Assembly: GCA_019614645.1 (NCBI GenBank)
Contig: JABWDB010000002.1
Coordinates: 24,479,501 to 24,543,500 of the forward strand
DNA length: 64,000 bases
DNA from: Stratiolaelaps scimitus
Taxonomy: Eukaryota > Arthropoda > Arachnida > Mesostigmata > Laelapidae
Reading direction: 5' to 3'
Under the pieces are notes generated by a model, which did not search any database, had not been told where the DNA came from, and saw only the letters and a program-made list of their open reading frames with translations. How positions within the stretch are numbered: position 1 is the first letter of the stretch; each line of letters opens with the position of its first letter. A program made the position numbers and the translations under genes. This document shows positions 36,636-50,580 of the stretch, piece after piece.

Positions 36636-39600
36636 TGTGTAGCCGTTTTCTTCATCTTCTTCTTCTTCTAATCATCAGTGCAGGCTGCCTCTTCGTCGCG
36701 TAGATAGTCACTGCTGGTTGAGCTGTAGAACAGTAATGCTGGTGCTATTGGTGGTTGTGGCGATGGCGGCAGCGGCGAGTGCTATAACTTCGCCGTCGTT
36801 GTTGTTGACCAGGCCAGAACGCGTAGAGCGGCGAGGATATAAAAGTAAATATTGTATTCGTTGTAACAAACCATCTCAGGCGATGTTCTCTTTGCTGTAT
36901 TGGTCGGGCTAGGCAGGGCCGGCCGATTGCTGACTGCTGGCTCACCAAATTGTTCGGTCGTCCTGTCCTGCAGCGTTCCCTTCCACTGTGTTTCTAGAGT
37001 TAAATTCTAAGTGGACCAAAGGGTAGAGGGGTTTTACCGAAAAGCAAAAAAGCATACATAGTACTAGGGAGGCATGCAGACGGACTGAGTGGCCGGCACG
37101 AAATGGAATGGGCCTGAGTAGTTGTAGGCGCGTAGGGAAAAGAGCCTACCAGGCAGCAGAGCTTTGAGAGCGAGAGATCCTATGGAGGAGACCACGAGGC
37201 TTGGGGGTCAGTCAGTTGATGGGTTGGGATGGAACGGAGTTCGGTGGAATCGGCGGTGGAATCCGAGAACCAACGAAGCAACCCTCCGAGGTTCGACCTC
37301 TTTCCCCCCTGCGTCGTATCGTTGAGGAGACGTCGAGGTCGGTCGAAGCCCAAGGCGAAGCCGTGATAGCGCGTTCGAGAGGCCGACGAACGAACCATCC
37401 GACCGAGCGACCAACCAACGAAAGAACGGGCGAGCAGGCTGGCGAATGGACGAACCGAGGCCCTGGTGTGCAGGCTGTTCTGAATGGAGATCATTCATGA
37501 TTCGTTTCCGATACCATCCATAACCCGTTTCCCTCGTGTGTCCACCCCCGTTTTCCCTCCTACGGCGACCTCTACCTCCGCCGATCCAAACCTCGCCGAC
37601 ACTGACAGTGGATGAGACGAGGCGAGGTTGCCAGTCTTGCCGGTCGCCCATCGAGCGCGACTCTTCTCTCGGGGTCCTTGGCGCGAGCTCCTCCCTTGAA
37701 CCTCTAAACCTTTGACAAGCCACTGCTACAACCACTCGATGACTTCTTCTTTTTCGTTTTCGTCAAGGGAGGCGGTGGTAAAGCCGCCATCGCCTTGGAA
37801 AAGGTAAGGCGCGAGCCAGATTAGGAACTCTCGCAATCCTCCCCAGTCCCTTCCAAGGAGATAATATAGGCCTGCCAATTTTGACTTCATCTCGGGTTCA
37901 GACTGACTACACGTGCACCGGCATCGTGCTGCTGCGACTGCTGGACTGTGCATCGAGCCTGCTGGCGGTCGGCGAGGCTGTCATCATCATTGGCCGGTCT
38001 TCTCTGGCGCATGGGGAGAAATGGATAGATGGTATCGTTTACTTCGCTGTTCATTGCTACACAGTCTTCAGGCCAGCGAGCTAGCTACCTATCGGTGGTG
38101 GTGGTGGTGCCAAGTTATCGTCTTGGTTTTCTTACAGCAGCAGGCGTAGCATATAATTTGCAACGATAGAACGACGAACCAACGCCTTGCTTCTCAGATC
38201 TTTGTAGGACACGATTCAGCTATCCGGCTACCGCTGCTGATGCTGCCGACAGATTCTGCTATCTGTCTATCTGTATGTCTGTAGATCGAGGCGGCAACTC
38301 GGCTAGATCCAGGCCACTCGCTGGGAGCGAGCGTCCTGAATAGCCTCCGATACGTCGGTACTACGCCGGCCGATGCCCGATTCTCACGCACTCAACCGCC
38401 GGGCTGGCAGCACAACCTACCCCCGCCTATGATGGTCTCACGTCGAAATGTCGTTTGGAACCGCAAGTCACGACGACGAGTGAATTGATATCGATGGAAG
38501 AGGTTTTGATCGCGCAATCAGCAGATTATCACTTTAGCAGCAGATTTTCGCCAATGTTCGAGGGCGGACATCGAGAGTCTTAGGAAGTACGTTTCCTTCG
38601 ATCTCTTATTGCTTGTTATGAGAAGGGAACTTAAAGTTTTTGGAAAGCAAAAAGTTTCCAATTCCAAACGTTGCCCGGGTTTCCATTGGTTTGTACCGCT
38701 GAATTAACCCTGGTGTGCATAATGTATTTTCCTTCTCTTAAAAAAGTATTGCTTATCAGCAATGATTCCTTGTGGACAATTAGTTTATGTGATTGTAGGC
38801 GTCGCTTGTTGGAGAAAAGTATGTTAGGAACATGACGCTTCGATGGCAGCGGCGGCGGCAGTGGCAGCAGTGGTACATCGAAGCCGTCTTCATATCGGTT
38901 GCATAGAAAAAGTGCAGAGAAAGCGGAAAAGCCGATGAGTAAGGCAGGGCAAGGAGAGGTGGTTCGATCGTAGTGGAGGTGCATTAAAAGTGCCACGAGA
39001 GACAGCGTTCGACATCGGCAGCAGCTGCCATCGAGGTTGTTGCTGCCGCTTTTGGTGCTGCCAAAAAGTGGAAGACTCTCGAGCTACAATCGCTGGCATG
39101 CGCTTGACGAACGAACATATCGTATCGGTGGTCCGTCGGCCAAAGCCGACCTCCGCCGATGGGGAGATCACAGAGCCCGCGTAGTCGTCTATGGCTCATA
39201 GCCATTGACAAGCAATAGTTGGTTGGCTGGCTAGATGAGGCCAGACTGAGTGGTGCTATACTATGTATTATATAACAGCTGGAACTGTGTCGACACTAGG
39301 GTCTGTTGCTGCTGCTGCTCTTTCTGTCTGGCGTTCACGCTCTCTCTCTCTCTCTCTTTACTTCTTACAGAGGGATAAGTGCCGCGTGACAGACAAACAC
39401 GCACACACGTATATAACTCGTAAAATGACTCATACTCGTAAATAAATATTATTACCACGATACGACTATTATTAATGGGTGCTACTTGCTGTGGCGAGAA
39501 ATGGCGCCGCTGACCAGCAATGACGGTCGCAATGGCCACGATAGCCGGGTGGCGCCCTAGATGGTGGTGATGGCCTAGATCAACCTTTTTCATCCGTCTT

Positions 39601-41340
39601 CACATCGTAGCTGATATACGATCCCTTCATGTATGACTGTGTACACACGCACACACATCTTACATATAAATTCTTCCATATCCCATCGTTTTCGTCGTAT
39701 TAATCGGAGGCGATTCCTTCTATGCATTGCGCGTTCGTGTGCAGTCATTCCTAATGCTTACACTGTTCCCTGACTCCGTCACCCACTTCGATGCGTCTAA
39801 TATTCAATGACGATTGTGGTAATGATCACATCGTCACCAAGCAATGGCAGAACGTTATGGCTGTCGTTGGGCAGAACGTTATGGCAATCGGTGTGCTGAT
39901 GACGGCCAGCTTGGTTTATCGTAACAAAGCTCGCGGGAACAGGCGACGATGGGGAGCAGGCCACCGCTGTTAGTGGAACGACAAATAACCACAGCAGCAG
40001 CAGCAGCATCAACGACGCCGATGATGATGATGACGACAATAACAGCAACAGCTAAAGGGAAGTAAATATATAGTGAGAAGGTGAAATGAGATGAAGGAGG
40101 AATATTCCTCGTCAGTGTTTGCTTTTCGTGCTGCTGGGGTAGACATTCTATCAGACGGAATGCTGTCCCCGTATGGGTGGCTTACCCCGTTGGCAGGCCT
40201 TGTGACCTATGCGTCTATAGAGTTTGCCTACCTCTTCCAATGGCCTGACACCGCTTTAGGTCGGCATCAGCGGAAGCCGAGGCAGATCAGCAAATCCCAA
40301 TCGATATTATGCAGGTATTCATTATACGATCCTTATACGAGGTCTTCCGGTCCTCCGTTACCTTCCCTCTCACCTATAGCCTTTATAGCCGAGCAATCCA
40401 GGGCACACGCGTGCCCGACATTGGCCTGCAGTACTGTCCTGTGTCGACGCTCTGTACTATTTCGCTCAGGACAGACATCGCGATCTGCCGTTGTCTGAAC
40501 AGTACAGTTGTCGCTTGGGGAAACAGACAGAACGATCATACGACCGGACCTAGACCCGGGTTGCTCGTTTCCCGTCAACGAGAATATGCTGTCTCTATTT
40601 TTGGCATCGCGCTTTGATGCAACGTCGACGACGGATCACAGCAGTTTGCCTGTTCCGCAAACATTACACTGTCATAAGCAGGTTGCAAGATAATTCCAGA
40701 GATCATCTCCGCCTGCAGGTATTCGCCAGCGAGCAAGCAAATGAGGAAGACCTTGGCGAACACAAAGAATAGTGTCGGACTTGCTTCAAGGCTGTAATAA
40801 GATGTTGAATAACGCTCGCTTTACATTATATATATATATATATATATAACCTAAACGGGGTCGCTTAGGTCGATTTGTAATGTAGTAGCTAGGTAAATTA
40901 ATAATTCCGACGAGTCGTGTCAGCGGCTCACAATGCTATATTACTTATTCAACATTGGAAAAAGGGTACTTTCTAACACATATATGTATCTTAAGTATAT
41001 TTGTAAACAGCGTAAGCAAGCGAAGTCTTGTAAGCGCAAATGGGCAAGAAGAGTACAATAACGATTTACATGAGCTCTCTGATATCCTTCTGTTATTGGG
41101 GCGACGATTGGGTTGAGCAAAAAGGATAATCTCCTCTTATAAATTTGACTCTGACGTTGTGTGGAGAGCCGTCTGCCGGATTGTTATGCATCTTCGCCCA
41201 AAGCCGATGTCTGCTGCCACTCAATATTTCTACTAAATATCCAGTCATGCATTTGTTCCTTCACTCAATGGATGGGCGCCATTTCCGCCGGAAGCTGTAA
41301 TCGCCATCTAGGGGGTAGCTAGTGTTCCTTCAACGATCTC
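36636..41340. other. Non-coding stretch
   Basis: No supportable gene. Frames up to 175 codons (-, 37208-37735) lie in GC-rich, Arg-rich DNA. A 75-codon minus frame (37726-37953) has an ordinary composition but no splice sites or family. A 135-codon + frame with an ATG (40091-40498) is also non-repetitive but unrecognised. Repeats: CAG near 39990-40006 and TA at 40826-40848. The 40.85-41.3 kb part is AT-rich and simple-repeat-free, and I see nothing in it. Confidence 0.5.
40826..40848. repeat. (TA)n microsatellite
   Basis: About 23 bp of alternating TA. Confidence 0.88.
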
Positions 41341-41364
41341 ATTTCTTTTCTAACTTCCTTTTAG

Positions 41365-41726
41365 GCAGCAGCAGTAGCAGCTACTACACGCTTGCTGCTA
41401 CAGCTCTTGTTTCCTTGTATAATAATAGGTATATCCTGAACTCACAATTCGCTTCATGGCGAGTTTCAGCCCCAACTGAGATCTGTGTTTGGAAAAAAAG
41501 GAAGCCGGAGATACATTGCAATCCGGCACAAGATTCAATAATGAAAACTTTGTGCTGCTTTAACCCGCCTCTTGATTACCCTGTTTTTCTCCATACGCGT
41601 CAATTTGCACTTTACGACAGATTGTTGATCCACAAAATCTTGCATAGTAGGCCGAACGACTATCAAGTTGGTGAGGGTATGATAGGTGTTTTGCGTGAAA
41701 ATCAAAGAACCTCGAAGTACATGTAG
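41365..41726 (+). CDS. Weak candidate terminal exon, 119 residues
   Basis: A good-looking 3' splice site precedes this frame. It has a CTAAC branch-point match near 41350, a pyrimidine tract and TTTTAG at 41361-41364. From 41367 the frame is open for 119 codons to a TAG at 41724. It starts with a Ser run from CAG-type triplets and then has a hydrophobic patch. A basic, Cys-containing middle and an ordinary hydrophilic C-terminus follow, with evenly spread Arg, Leu, Tyr and Asn. The last 60 residues look the most protein-like. I recognise no family. A possible donor at 41428/41429 would instead make a 64-nt internal exon. No upstream exon can be identified and no AATAAA follows within 100 bp, so this may be chance. 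Confidence 0.18.
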
Positions 41727-42874
41727 TTAAATGATTTGAGCTGCGATCACTGCATATTGTGTATAGGCTTTGCGCGCTCTCGTAGCGAGAAGCTAAGACA
41801 GCGTGTTGAGCATGTTATTGGATTGGTATGGGGACAAAAACCTCACGTGAGAACACGCTAAGGTCGTAGGTCTTTCTGTCCGTTGTACGATGGCTTGCCT
41901 TGGTGATATGCCCTCGCCGTCTAGGTCCGCTTCGTCGACCAATGGCAACGGCGAGGGAGGCGGCGTTCACAACCTAAGTCGCCGTGGCCGTCGCCGGCGA
42001 AGAGTCCGCCGCGACAGTCTTGGCCGTCGTCTTTCCTGTCCCTGTTGTTCGCGTTCAGTAGGGCTGGCTGTACAATCAACGAGGATGGGATGCGTATTAT
42101 TCACGAGCTCGTATTCTGGCCGCAGGCCGAATACGGCTTTGTTTCGAACCGACCTGCCGCTAGCTGATCCAGCGTACGCTCGCAAGGGCCAGTCGCAGAG
42201 CCGATGCCGACGGTCCTAGTGAATTGTGCACTAGCGAGGAGCTTGTGCGCACGGGGTGCCATAAGATGGTGGAAAACAAGCCAGGCTTACTATCCGGTTA
42301 GCTTTATCTGGCTGGCTGCCTTGAGAAGCATGAGGCGGTACGAAGGACCAGGATAGAACGAGATAGCGGGGGCCGGGGGATGCCGGAGCTTTAAGGCACA
42401 CTAGAATGCAGCTAGCATACGCACTAGCGAAAATTCAAAATAAACGATATTGCGGCCCTTTGGGTGCTGTCCTGTTGCTTGAGCCAGTTTGAAGGGCACA
42501 CTGGACGACGAGGACGGAGTGAAGGAGAGAGCAGATCCTGATCAGGGACGAGGAGGTTGGATGTGCTTCGCACTCAAGCTTTCGTGATCCGTAGCAGCAG
42601 ATTCCTCCTCTTGTTACGCCGTCCTGTGTATGCTTGTTAGCCTCCTGGGTTTGCCGATACAGCCGTGTATGTTCTTCTGGCGGCGACCGCTCAGACACTC
42701 CACGGCCGGCTGACACGCAATTGAATTAATGTTAATCCTCCATTTGCATGATGTCTTCCTTACAGCGTTCAATGTTTGCAAGTACAATAACTGGAGAGAG
42801 GAGAGCTGTGTCTCCTATTTTAAATCTCCTTTGCTTATGTTGATGTGCGGTGACCACCTTGCCGAATGCGTTAG
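41727..42874. other. Non-coding stretch
   Basis: No supportable gene. A 109-codon Arg/Ser-rich + frame (41890-42219) is opposed by a 72-codon minus frame. No repeats of note. Confidence 0.5.
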
Positions 42875-43396
42875 AATAAGCAGCAGACCCCTCTATGCCG
42901 TGAATTTCCCTTAGTAGACCAACCCACGGGTTTACGAGATGGGTGCGGGTGTGTTCGCATCTGTGTGAAAGTACAGGATATAGAGGCAATTGACGGGTGG
43001 AGCTCAACAGTTGATTCGGAATGCAAGAATATGACTGACCTATCTGTCGTACGAGCTAGAAGCCAAAACGCCGCTTACAATGCCCCATTATTCCCAATGG
43101 CTCAGCGAGAACTGCTGTCTGGTTATATGCAACATATTGTATATGGTCAACTTCTGCTAAGCAGTTGTTTGTTTGATTTCTTTAAATAACATCTATTGTG
43201 TTACGAAATTAGAAGGATGCATTGTAGCATATGGTTAGAAATATATTGGGCCGATGAAGCTCACGAACTATCGTTCAGCTGGCTATTAGCCAACGATTGG
43301 GTTGACGTGAATACTGATTTTGCTGTCAAGGGGTACAGATTTTTCATTAGACGTTCCTTGATAATGATGGCTCAGCATACGTGGAACGGGACCTAG
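42875..43396 (+). other. Open frame with one internal stop
   Basis: One frame is open from 42875 to 43396 apart from a single TAA at 43187-43189. The second part has five tryptophans in about 66 codons and an ordinary composition. There is no simple repeat in it. It could be a decayed exon, or chance: a single-stop run of this length is not rare over 64 kb. No family is recognised and there is no good acceptor at either part. Confidence 0.12.
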
Positions 43397-45055
43397 TGAG
43401 CGGCTTGTGATATGTTACATGCGTTGCGTCCCCTAATGCATCAACACCAGCTCCCTCCACCCCCGATAGCCTCCCCATGAATCAGCATCGGCTTGAGTCG
43501 CAAAGACTTCAGTGGAGTTAATGAACGGGAATTACATAGAAGCCGCCATCTAGTCAGTGATGCCTGGGCCAGTCTGCACGCCTGCCCCCTCCCTGTTCCC
43601 CGTTTTCTCTGCTTCTTTATGAAGCAGAAACAACAACAGCAACGTGCCAAGTGATGCCAGCAGTCAGTCAGTCCACGAGCGAGCGAGCGAGGACAGCATG
43701 TAGCGCCATAGAGGCGGTGGCCGCGGCGGCGGCAACAGCAGCGACTATGGCACTTGCGTCAGGGTCGGTGATTCCACCGTAGCCTCCGCCTCGCGTCTGC
43801 CAGAGCCTGCTGCTCGTGTGAAGGGTAGTGGGGACGGATCGATGGTGTCCTTTGTCTTGTTCTCTTTTCCTTTCTGGATCAATCCCCTTTGTCGTTTCTT
43901 CAGCCGCCGCCGCCGCACTTCTGTGACGTTGTCTCCGCGCTGACGCCGCAATGGGCAGTAAGGACAGCCCCACCCATGAAAAAAGGGAACAAGGGCAGCT
44001 GGCCCCCATCAAAATGCGGGGCGAGAACGGAGGTCGGTGAGGCGCGCCCAATATGGGGGACTCGGTTAGACTCGGGGATGTCTTTGGTTGATGGGTACAG
44101 GGGGCTGCCGGTTGTGCAGCAGGGGAACTTGGCAGGCCTGGCAAGGGAAACGATCGAAGCGATGGCACCTCGTTGGGATCACGAGAAGCGACAGACAATC
44201 GCTGAGCTTCTCACTGTGCTACTTATTTCCTGATCGTCCTCCTTTTCTGACCGACTGCAGCGGGAAACGGCCGCGCCTAGCCTGGCCTCGCTAAGCTAGG
44301 CGCCGATTTGCCTTGAGTGGCACCAGCGGAAGCAGACTGTATCCGACTTTTGCCTAGATAAATGGTCTGTCGCTGTGGAGCAGGCAAGAAACAGTGAGAG
44401 TAGGCCAATCGATTTCGTTTCATGCCCTGAAACAATGCAACTCATCCGTAAACTGCATTCGCTAAATATGGGATTTGCTCGCCAACGCTTCGTCAGATTT
44501 CCCTTGGGTTGACTTTTAAATGTTCGCAAGTGGATATACTTCCGTGGTATATACTAAAATGACAAGCCCAGTTGTTTGCGTACCATTCCTATTCCAATTA
44601 TAATGCATGGAACTCCGCATACTGCTATGGCAGTAACTAAAGTTGGAGATATCTCGTAGGGCTCTACGGGATATCTTGCACTGTTTTTGGATCCGAGACA
44701 TCAGAGACCAAAACGAGCGGCCTGTGTACGAGACTCGACAGCTCTGAGTGGCAGTTGTAGCCATTCTACTGGCAATGTGTTATTGGAGCCATGAAGGACC
44801 ATCTCAGCGATAAACCGATCTCTCTCTGTCTCTTGGTTGACTCTCTATACCCCATAACGGTTGGAGTGGGATCGCACGGCGCTTGTTGATATTCGAAAGA
44901 TTCCTCCAACACAGACAAACACACACGTGCATAGGAACCCGTACAAGGACTGTGGGAGTATCAATGCGCTACTATCCGTCAACGATCAAATTACAAACTC
45001 TAAACTCAGTCAGCCTCGTTGATGCAGTCCAGCATCCTTTCAATGTGATCGCCCT

Positions 45056-45067
45056 CCCCCCCCCCCC
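45056..45067. repeat. C12 homopolymer
   Basis: Twelve consecutive cytosines. Length error is likely here, and any frame crossing it is unreliable. Confidence 0.85.
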
Positions 45068-46859
45068 GTCAGCGCAGAGGAAGAAGCGATCAGAATGCCG
45101 AAGACTACACCCCTTGGCTGTATATTGATGACAGTCCGTTCTTCATGCTAGCCTCCTTCTTTCTGGCTATACCGATGCATTTATTGCACACTGCGCTACG
45201 TCTTGCGGAATGCTCTGATACCCAAACGATGGCCGACGCTTAGAGTTGAACGTTGCTATCGGCGCCGACAACGCCACCAAATCGAACAACAGACGAATGT
45301 GCGGTCGCCTCGCGAAAGCATCGTTCGTTTCGCTTGCGAATGAATTGACGAACGAATCTCTACGAGGATCTGGAAATCAGCAAGCGAAAGATAGAACAAC
45401 GCCGCCTGTTGCCAGTGAACTATTATATACACACCACGTTGGCTGTATCGTGGCTAAACATAGCTCTACGAGTATGTGCATGGCGGTATTCAAGCTGTTT
45501 TTCTTCGTTGTAGTGACAGCCACAGGAACAGCGATAACAACAACAACAACCGAACCAATAACAACATGGCTAAATCGACTAGCAACCACCACCGCCACTA
45601 GCAACGGTCGGCTAAAATCGTCGCGTCGTGCGCGAAGGGGATTATCGCGGATTCAATTTGTTACGTACTACCACCACTACTACAACTGATGGCCAGTTAC
45701 GATCGGCGGTGGCTGCTTACGGACGAGAAGCGAAGCATTCGCTCTTCGTGCCAGTGCCGTTTCCGCCGCTGGTCGAATAGTAGCCGCGCAGGGAGTGCGA
45801 TGTCCCCGCGGGAGCTCGCGAAGGCAGAGAGCACGCCCTTTGTCGTCATCGGCGGAGTCGAACAGGCAGCGTGCCTGTCGCTTCCACGCTGCTGCTGCTG
45901 CCGCCGCCGACGACGACGACGACGATGAGACCAAGGGACGATAGCCGATGGACGAGCGCGACATCGGCATCGACAGCTACAACTAACGATTCATAGCAAA
46001 CGATAAGTCAGCGGCATAGGAGCAGCCGGCTGGCCGGCCATTGCAACAGAGACGACGGTTCCAGACACGGCCATGCAGTGTCAGCATGAACAACACATGT
46101 CAGCCACGAAATACGGACAGAATATACGGACGCACAGAAGCGCACGCACACGGAATGGATCGAGTGCGAACCAAACAGGCCGAGTCAGCGGAGCCATCGA
46201 CAGCCGTGGATGGTCGTTGAGTTACAGAAGAAGTGAATCGCTTGCAATCGTTGTATCAATGGCCATATCTTGGCTGTAGACTAAGTTTATGTAGGTTTTC
46301 GGTGATCTCGATTCGCCGGCGTCGGCGGCGGTGGCAACAACAACACTCGCGACATCCGCCATCTGCTGGACGTCCTTCAGAAGGGAAGGGAAGGCGCTTT
46401 CGTGAGCGGATTGGGTCGTGTGCTTTTTTTTCACCAACGTTTCTCTTACCGCTTTCGTTGCCTTCCCTTAACCCGGGAGAGATTCTTTTGGTGATGGCGG
46501 CTTTGGCTCGGGTCGTCGTTGTCGTCGTCATCGTCATCGCCATTCTTGTGGGTTGGGTAGCTTGTGTGAGGGCCGCATGGCCCCTGAGGGACTCGTAGCA
46601 ATGATGGATGGCTCCCATCCCGATTGCTGCCGAAGAGTCGGGGGAGGCTTGAAGTGGGGTAGCGTTGGGAAAGAGAGATGGGGCTATTTGTGGGGGCATT
46701 CAGCAATCCCCCACTTCTCTAAGAATCCCTTGACAGGCGACCGACCAGCAGTACTTGCCTCTGCTGTACACCCTTCGTGCCCAAACACACGATATCTGAT
46801 CTTTAGACGGGCAGGCGAACGTTACGGTCAAATTGCCAAACACACCAAACACCCATGCG

Positions 46860-46886
46860 CACACACACACACACACATATATATAT
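46860..46886. repeat. Compound (CA)n(TA)n microsatellite
   Basis: A CA run passing directly into a TA run. The same CA/TA pairing occurs at 2062-2091. Confidence 0.85.
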
Positions 46887-49800
46887 CCAACGCCTTCACG
46901 AGCCGTATGAGAGCTATGCATAGGAGAGTCCTGCCGGCTGTAGCGAAGTTCTACCGCTGATGGTGAAAGACGGCGATCGTACGCTCTAGGGCCAGATGCC
47001 GGCAAACTGGGACAGGTCAACAAGCTTGTTTTCTGCCCTCTACAGAAACATTAGAACGGTACTAACTCAGTGTTGTCGTCTTGTGTTTTACTAGTGTCCA
47101 TGATGAGAGCTTTTGCACTTTGACATCTAACTGCTCTATCCATTGCGTCGCCAACGTTTGAACGACTAGGTCGCCAGGGACACGAAACCGACACTGGTGC
47201 CGTTAAGGTTGGTTGTAACGGCAGAGCTGCGTAGTTGCGAAGTCCTCCGCCGCGCCGTTCAAAGACCAGTCACTACTCGACGACGAACGCCACCACCGCA
47301 GTGCCTCATGCCTTTCTTTTGCGTTGTGTGCTTTCTATGGAGAAGTTCCTACGATGCGTCGGGGCTTCTGCGGTTGATAGCGACACGAGCAGGCCTGTTA
47401 GCAAAGAGCGGCGAGACAGGGCGACATCGGGGCTGGGTGGGTAGTCGGCGGTGGTTATGGAAAGCCGAAAAACAGAAGGAGGACGTGGGATACGTGGGCA
47501 CAACTGGGAAGCAGCATAGGCATAAATGGAGGGACCAGGGACTTGGGGCGGCAGAAACGAGGCGGGGCTGATTCAGGAAGGCACAATGCGTGCAGCAAGT
47601 CAGCCAGGCCGCTTGCTCGGACGTGATGCGGGGCCTGGGATAACAGGGCAAGGGAACATAACTGGCTACGGAGGTCTTTTGTTCTCTGCTTTGCACTCTT
47701 TTTTGGCTCAACCAACGAAGCTCACATATAGAATACAACGGCTCGTTCAGGCTTCAGGAGGTTTCAGCGAGGTTTCCTCGCTTCGCTTACCCAATCCCCA
47801 TATCCCATTCTTACCCTTGTCGGTTTTTCCCTGTTCACCCCTCTGTGCCACACAAATTCGTCCCCTGTTAATTCTTCCAAGAGATGGTCACTGTCCTCCA
47901 TTCCTGCCTTTATATACACATTTAAACTACCACAGCTAGTCGTCTCCGTATTAGTGTAAACTACATTCAACTGACTGCACACGCAGGTTGGTAATCTAGC
48001 GTAGCCTTTCTCTGACCTGTCATCTACTGTCAGACGCTCACTGTTTTGTGCTAGAAACGCAGCTTACTGAAGAATGGCACGAATGCGTGGCAGTGCTGCT
48101 CAGCAGGCGACCATTCTTTAACGTACCCTATCAGTGTTTGCTGCTATTGCGTCAAGCTTCGATCTCGGTGTTCTCGCTCTAGAGTTGGGCAGATTTGCTT
48201 ACAAAGATATTTTACATTTGTCTCTTACTCGCAAGCCGCAATGTGTAACCAGGCATGAGGTGTTGTTATGTCGACCCTTGGTTGTCCTTTTCTATGCGTT
48301 CGCTATCGTCGCGTTCGTGTCGTGTCCTTATTATTAACCCATTGTCGCTTCGCCTTAGTTACTTCCTGTGACCATCCGTGACCTGCCTTCTTGCGAGGCG
48401 ACTAGAGGGGTCACACGGATAGCAAGGACAGTCTTGCCTTTCCCGAAATTCTCCGTCCCGGACTTCTACAAGGCTATGCTCAAGGGAGCCGAAGCAGCCG
48501 ACGCGTACTAGCAATACACGCTCACACGTACACCCAGACACGCATCCGTACGCCCGCTTTGCACATCGTCTATACCGATCTGATCGGTGCAAATATGCCA
48601 GGTTGGGGGCTTTGTACATGCTTTGTCCTCTTCTCCGAGCTTGCTCTGCTAAGTGAGACGACCTCTGCCGCAACATGGACGAAATCTCCGCCTATATCCG
48701 ACCCAGCCGAAGCCGGCCACCTCGATCCGATGCGATTTATTTCCCCCATCTCCCAATTTCCCATTCTTTGTTATCGAGAATGCGCTACTTGCTCGTGCGG
48801 CGTACGCTTGAGCAATAGCAGCAGCAGCAGCGTATGTAGCGTCAGCATTATCGGTAGTCGTTTAGAACGGAACTGAAGCCCCTGTTGATATGATTAACTT
48901 TGTCATAAAATTATGTCATAAAGTATGCCGACAGGGCCAGCGACTTTCTAACCGCCCGTGGCGGTGATGCAGGCTAATCCCTTACGTGCCATCGTGCGGC
49001 GCTCCCGCATCCCAGACCGGGTTGCCGCCACTTCGGTTAGGTTCTTCGTCCACGTTGGGCTCGCTTGCGCGATGTTGTGTGTTCCGTTCAGTCTCGTAAG
49101 CTGATCTTGCCGTTTGGATGTTACCCTGAGCGTGCGTGGCACAACGAGCGGTTTTATACACCAGCAGCGAGACGAGCAGCGAACGACGCCCGGTCTCTGC
49201 TTCCAGCGCCGGATATCCAATGCTACCCGGCCACACCAGCCACCACGTTGTGTCGACCCTACTCCTGCTGCTGCTGCTGCTAAACAGACTCGTAGACTCA
49301 CTTACTCACTGGCTTGGATTGCTGTAGCCAGGGTGCGTGGATGTCCACGCGCGTTGTGCTTCTTATGTCATATAAATAATAGAAGTCATAATAAAAGAAG
49401 GCAGAGGAGAGAGAGAGAGCGAGTAAGAGACATGCCGCAGAGACAGTGGTGGGTGGATAGGTGGCTGTGTGGTGGCCGGCCGGTCAAGCTGGGGCTGGGG
49501 GAATTGTGGACAGGGGTCCTTGTTGTGAGGTCGACGTCGCCGGCAGGAAGCAAAGCGGACATTTAGTTGTGCCACTGGCTGCACTATAATGCAATCCCCT
49601 CCTTGTTCCTCATATAGCCACAGCATCAGGATATCACACTAGGAAAGCAGCCAGTGCGGTGGTATGCCAAGCCCGGCTTCTGCTCGCGGTGGGTGACTTG
49701 GTTTCGCCAGTGTCATCGTCCACGAACTGTCCTATGGATTCGCTGCCGCTGTTGTCATTGTTGTGGCCGATGTCGCTACTAGGTTCCTTTGCCGCTCTCT

Positions 49801-50524
49801 GACGAGCCAGCATCGTTGTCCTGGGTGGAGTTTTCTGCCCGACCCCATGGCCTATGCGCTTTGACATTGGCTGGCTGCAAGAAGTTACACTGATTGGCTG
49901 ACTGCACGGCCATCGCACTGAGATCCAGCAATGCTGGTAGCCGTAGTGATGATTGCCTTGGCTCGCCATATTTACCTGATGCCACCGCCGCCGCCGCATT
50001 CATGGTTAGCTGTCAGTTGGCCAAAGGTCAGTCAGTCAATCTCTATCGTCCACTGGCGACAAACATAGTTGTATATCTCATCGCTTCTCTGACGACGCTC
50101 GGTTATAGCTCATATGCGAGTGAGACAAACGCTTGCTGACCATCCATAATAGATATCATTAAACGCTTTCTGTTGGCCAATAGTGACGTGTACATTCCTT
50201 CCCGTAGAACCATCCCATTGATATCCACTTATGTGTTCACTTGCTCTAATATAGCGTTTGGTCAAAAAAAAGATAGCCGATACTGGTGATGATATGCTGC
50301 TTGGATTGTTCATGAAACAACTAGCTTATTTTCAGGGTTAATCATATTAACACTCGGTCATCTTCTTGCTGATGTTTGCCATGCTTATGGATTATAATGT
50401 TAGCAATAACAATTAACAGAGTGCCACCGGGCGTCATTCTTCATCAATGAAGACCTTCTGTAGTCGATTGGCGGCTTTGTTCAGTACCGGCAGATACATG
50501 CTAAACCGTCACTGACACATCTAC

Positions 50525-50580
50525 AATGACACCACCATTGCATCAGAAGACAGAATGACACCACCATTGCATCAGAAGAC
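50525..50580. repeat. 27-bp direct tandem duplication
   Basis: Two identical 27-bp copies (50525-50551 and 50554-50580) separated by AG, giving a period of 29 bp. The lack of differences implies a recent event. The sequence is not a simple repeat and lies in unique-looking DNA. Confidence 0.93.

Noticed and set aside
37772..37808. 36-nt exon between a pyrimidine-rich TCAAG and AAAG/GTAAGG
   Set aside because: The signals look good but there is no partner exon, and the opposite strand has a longer open frame over the same bases.
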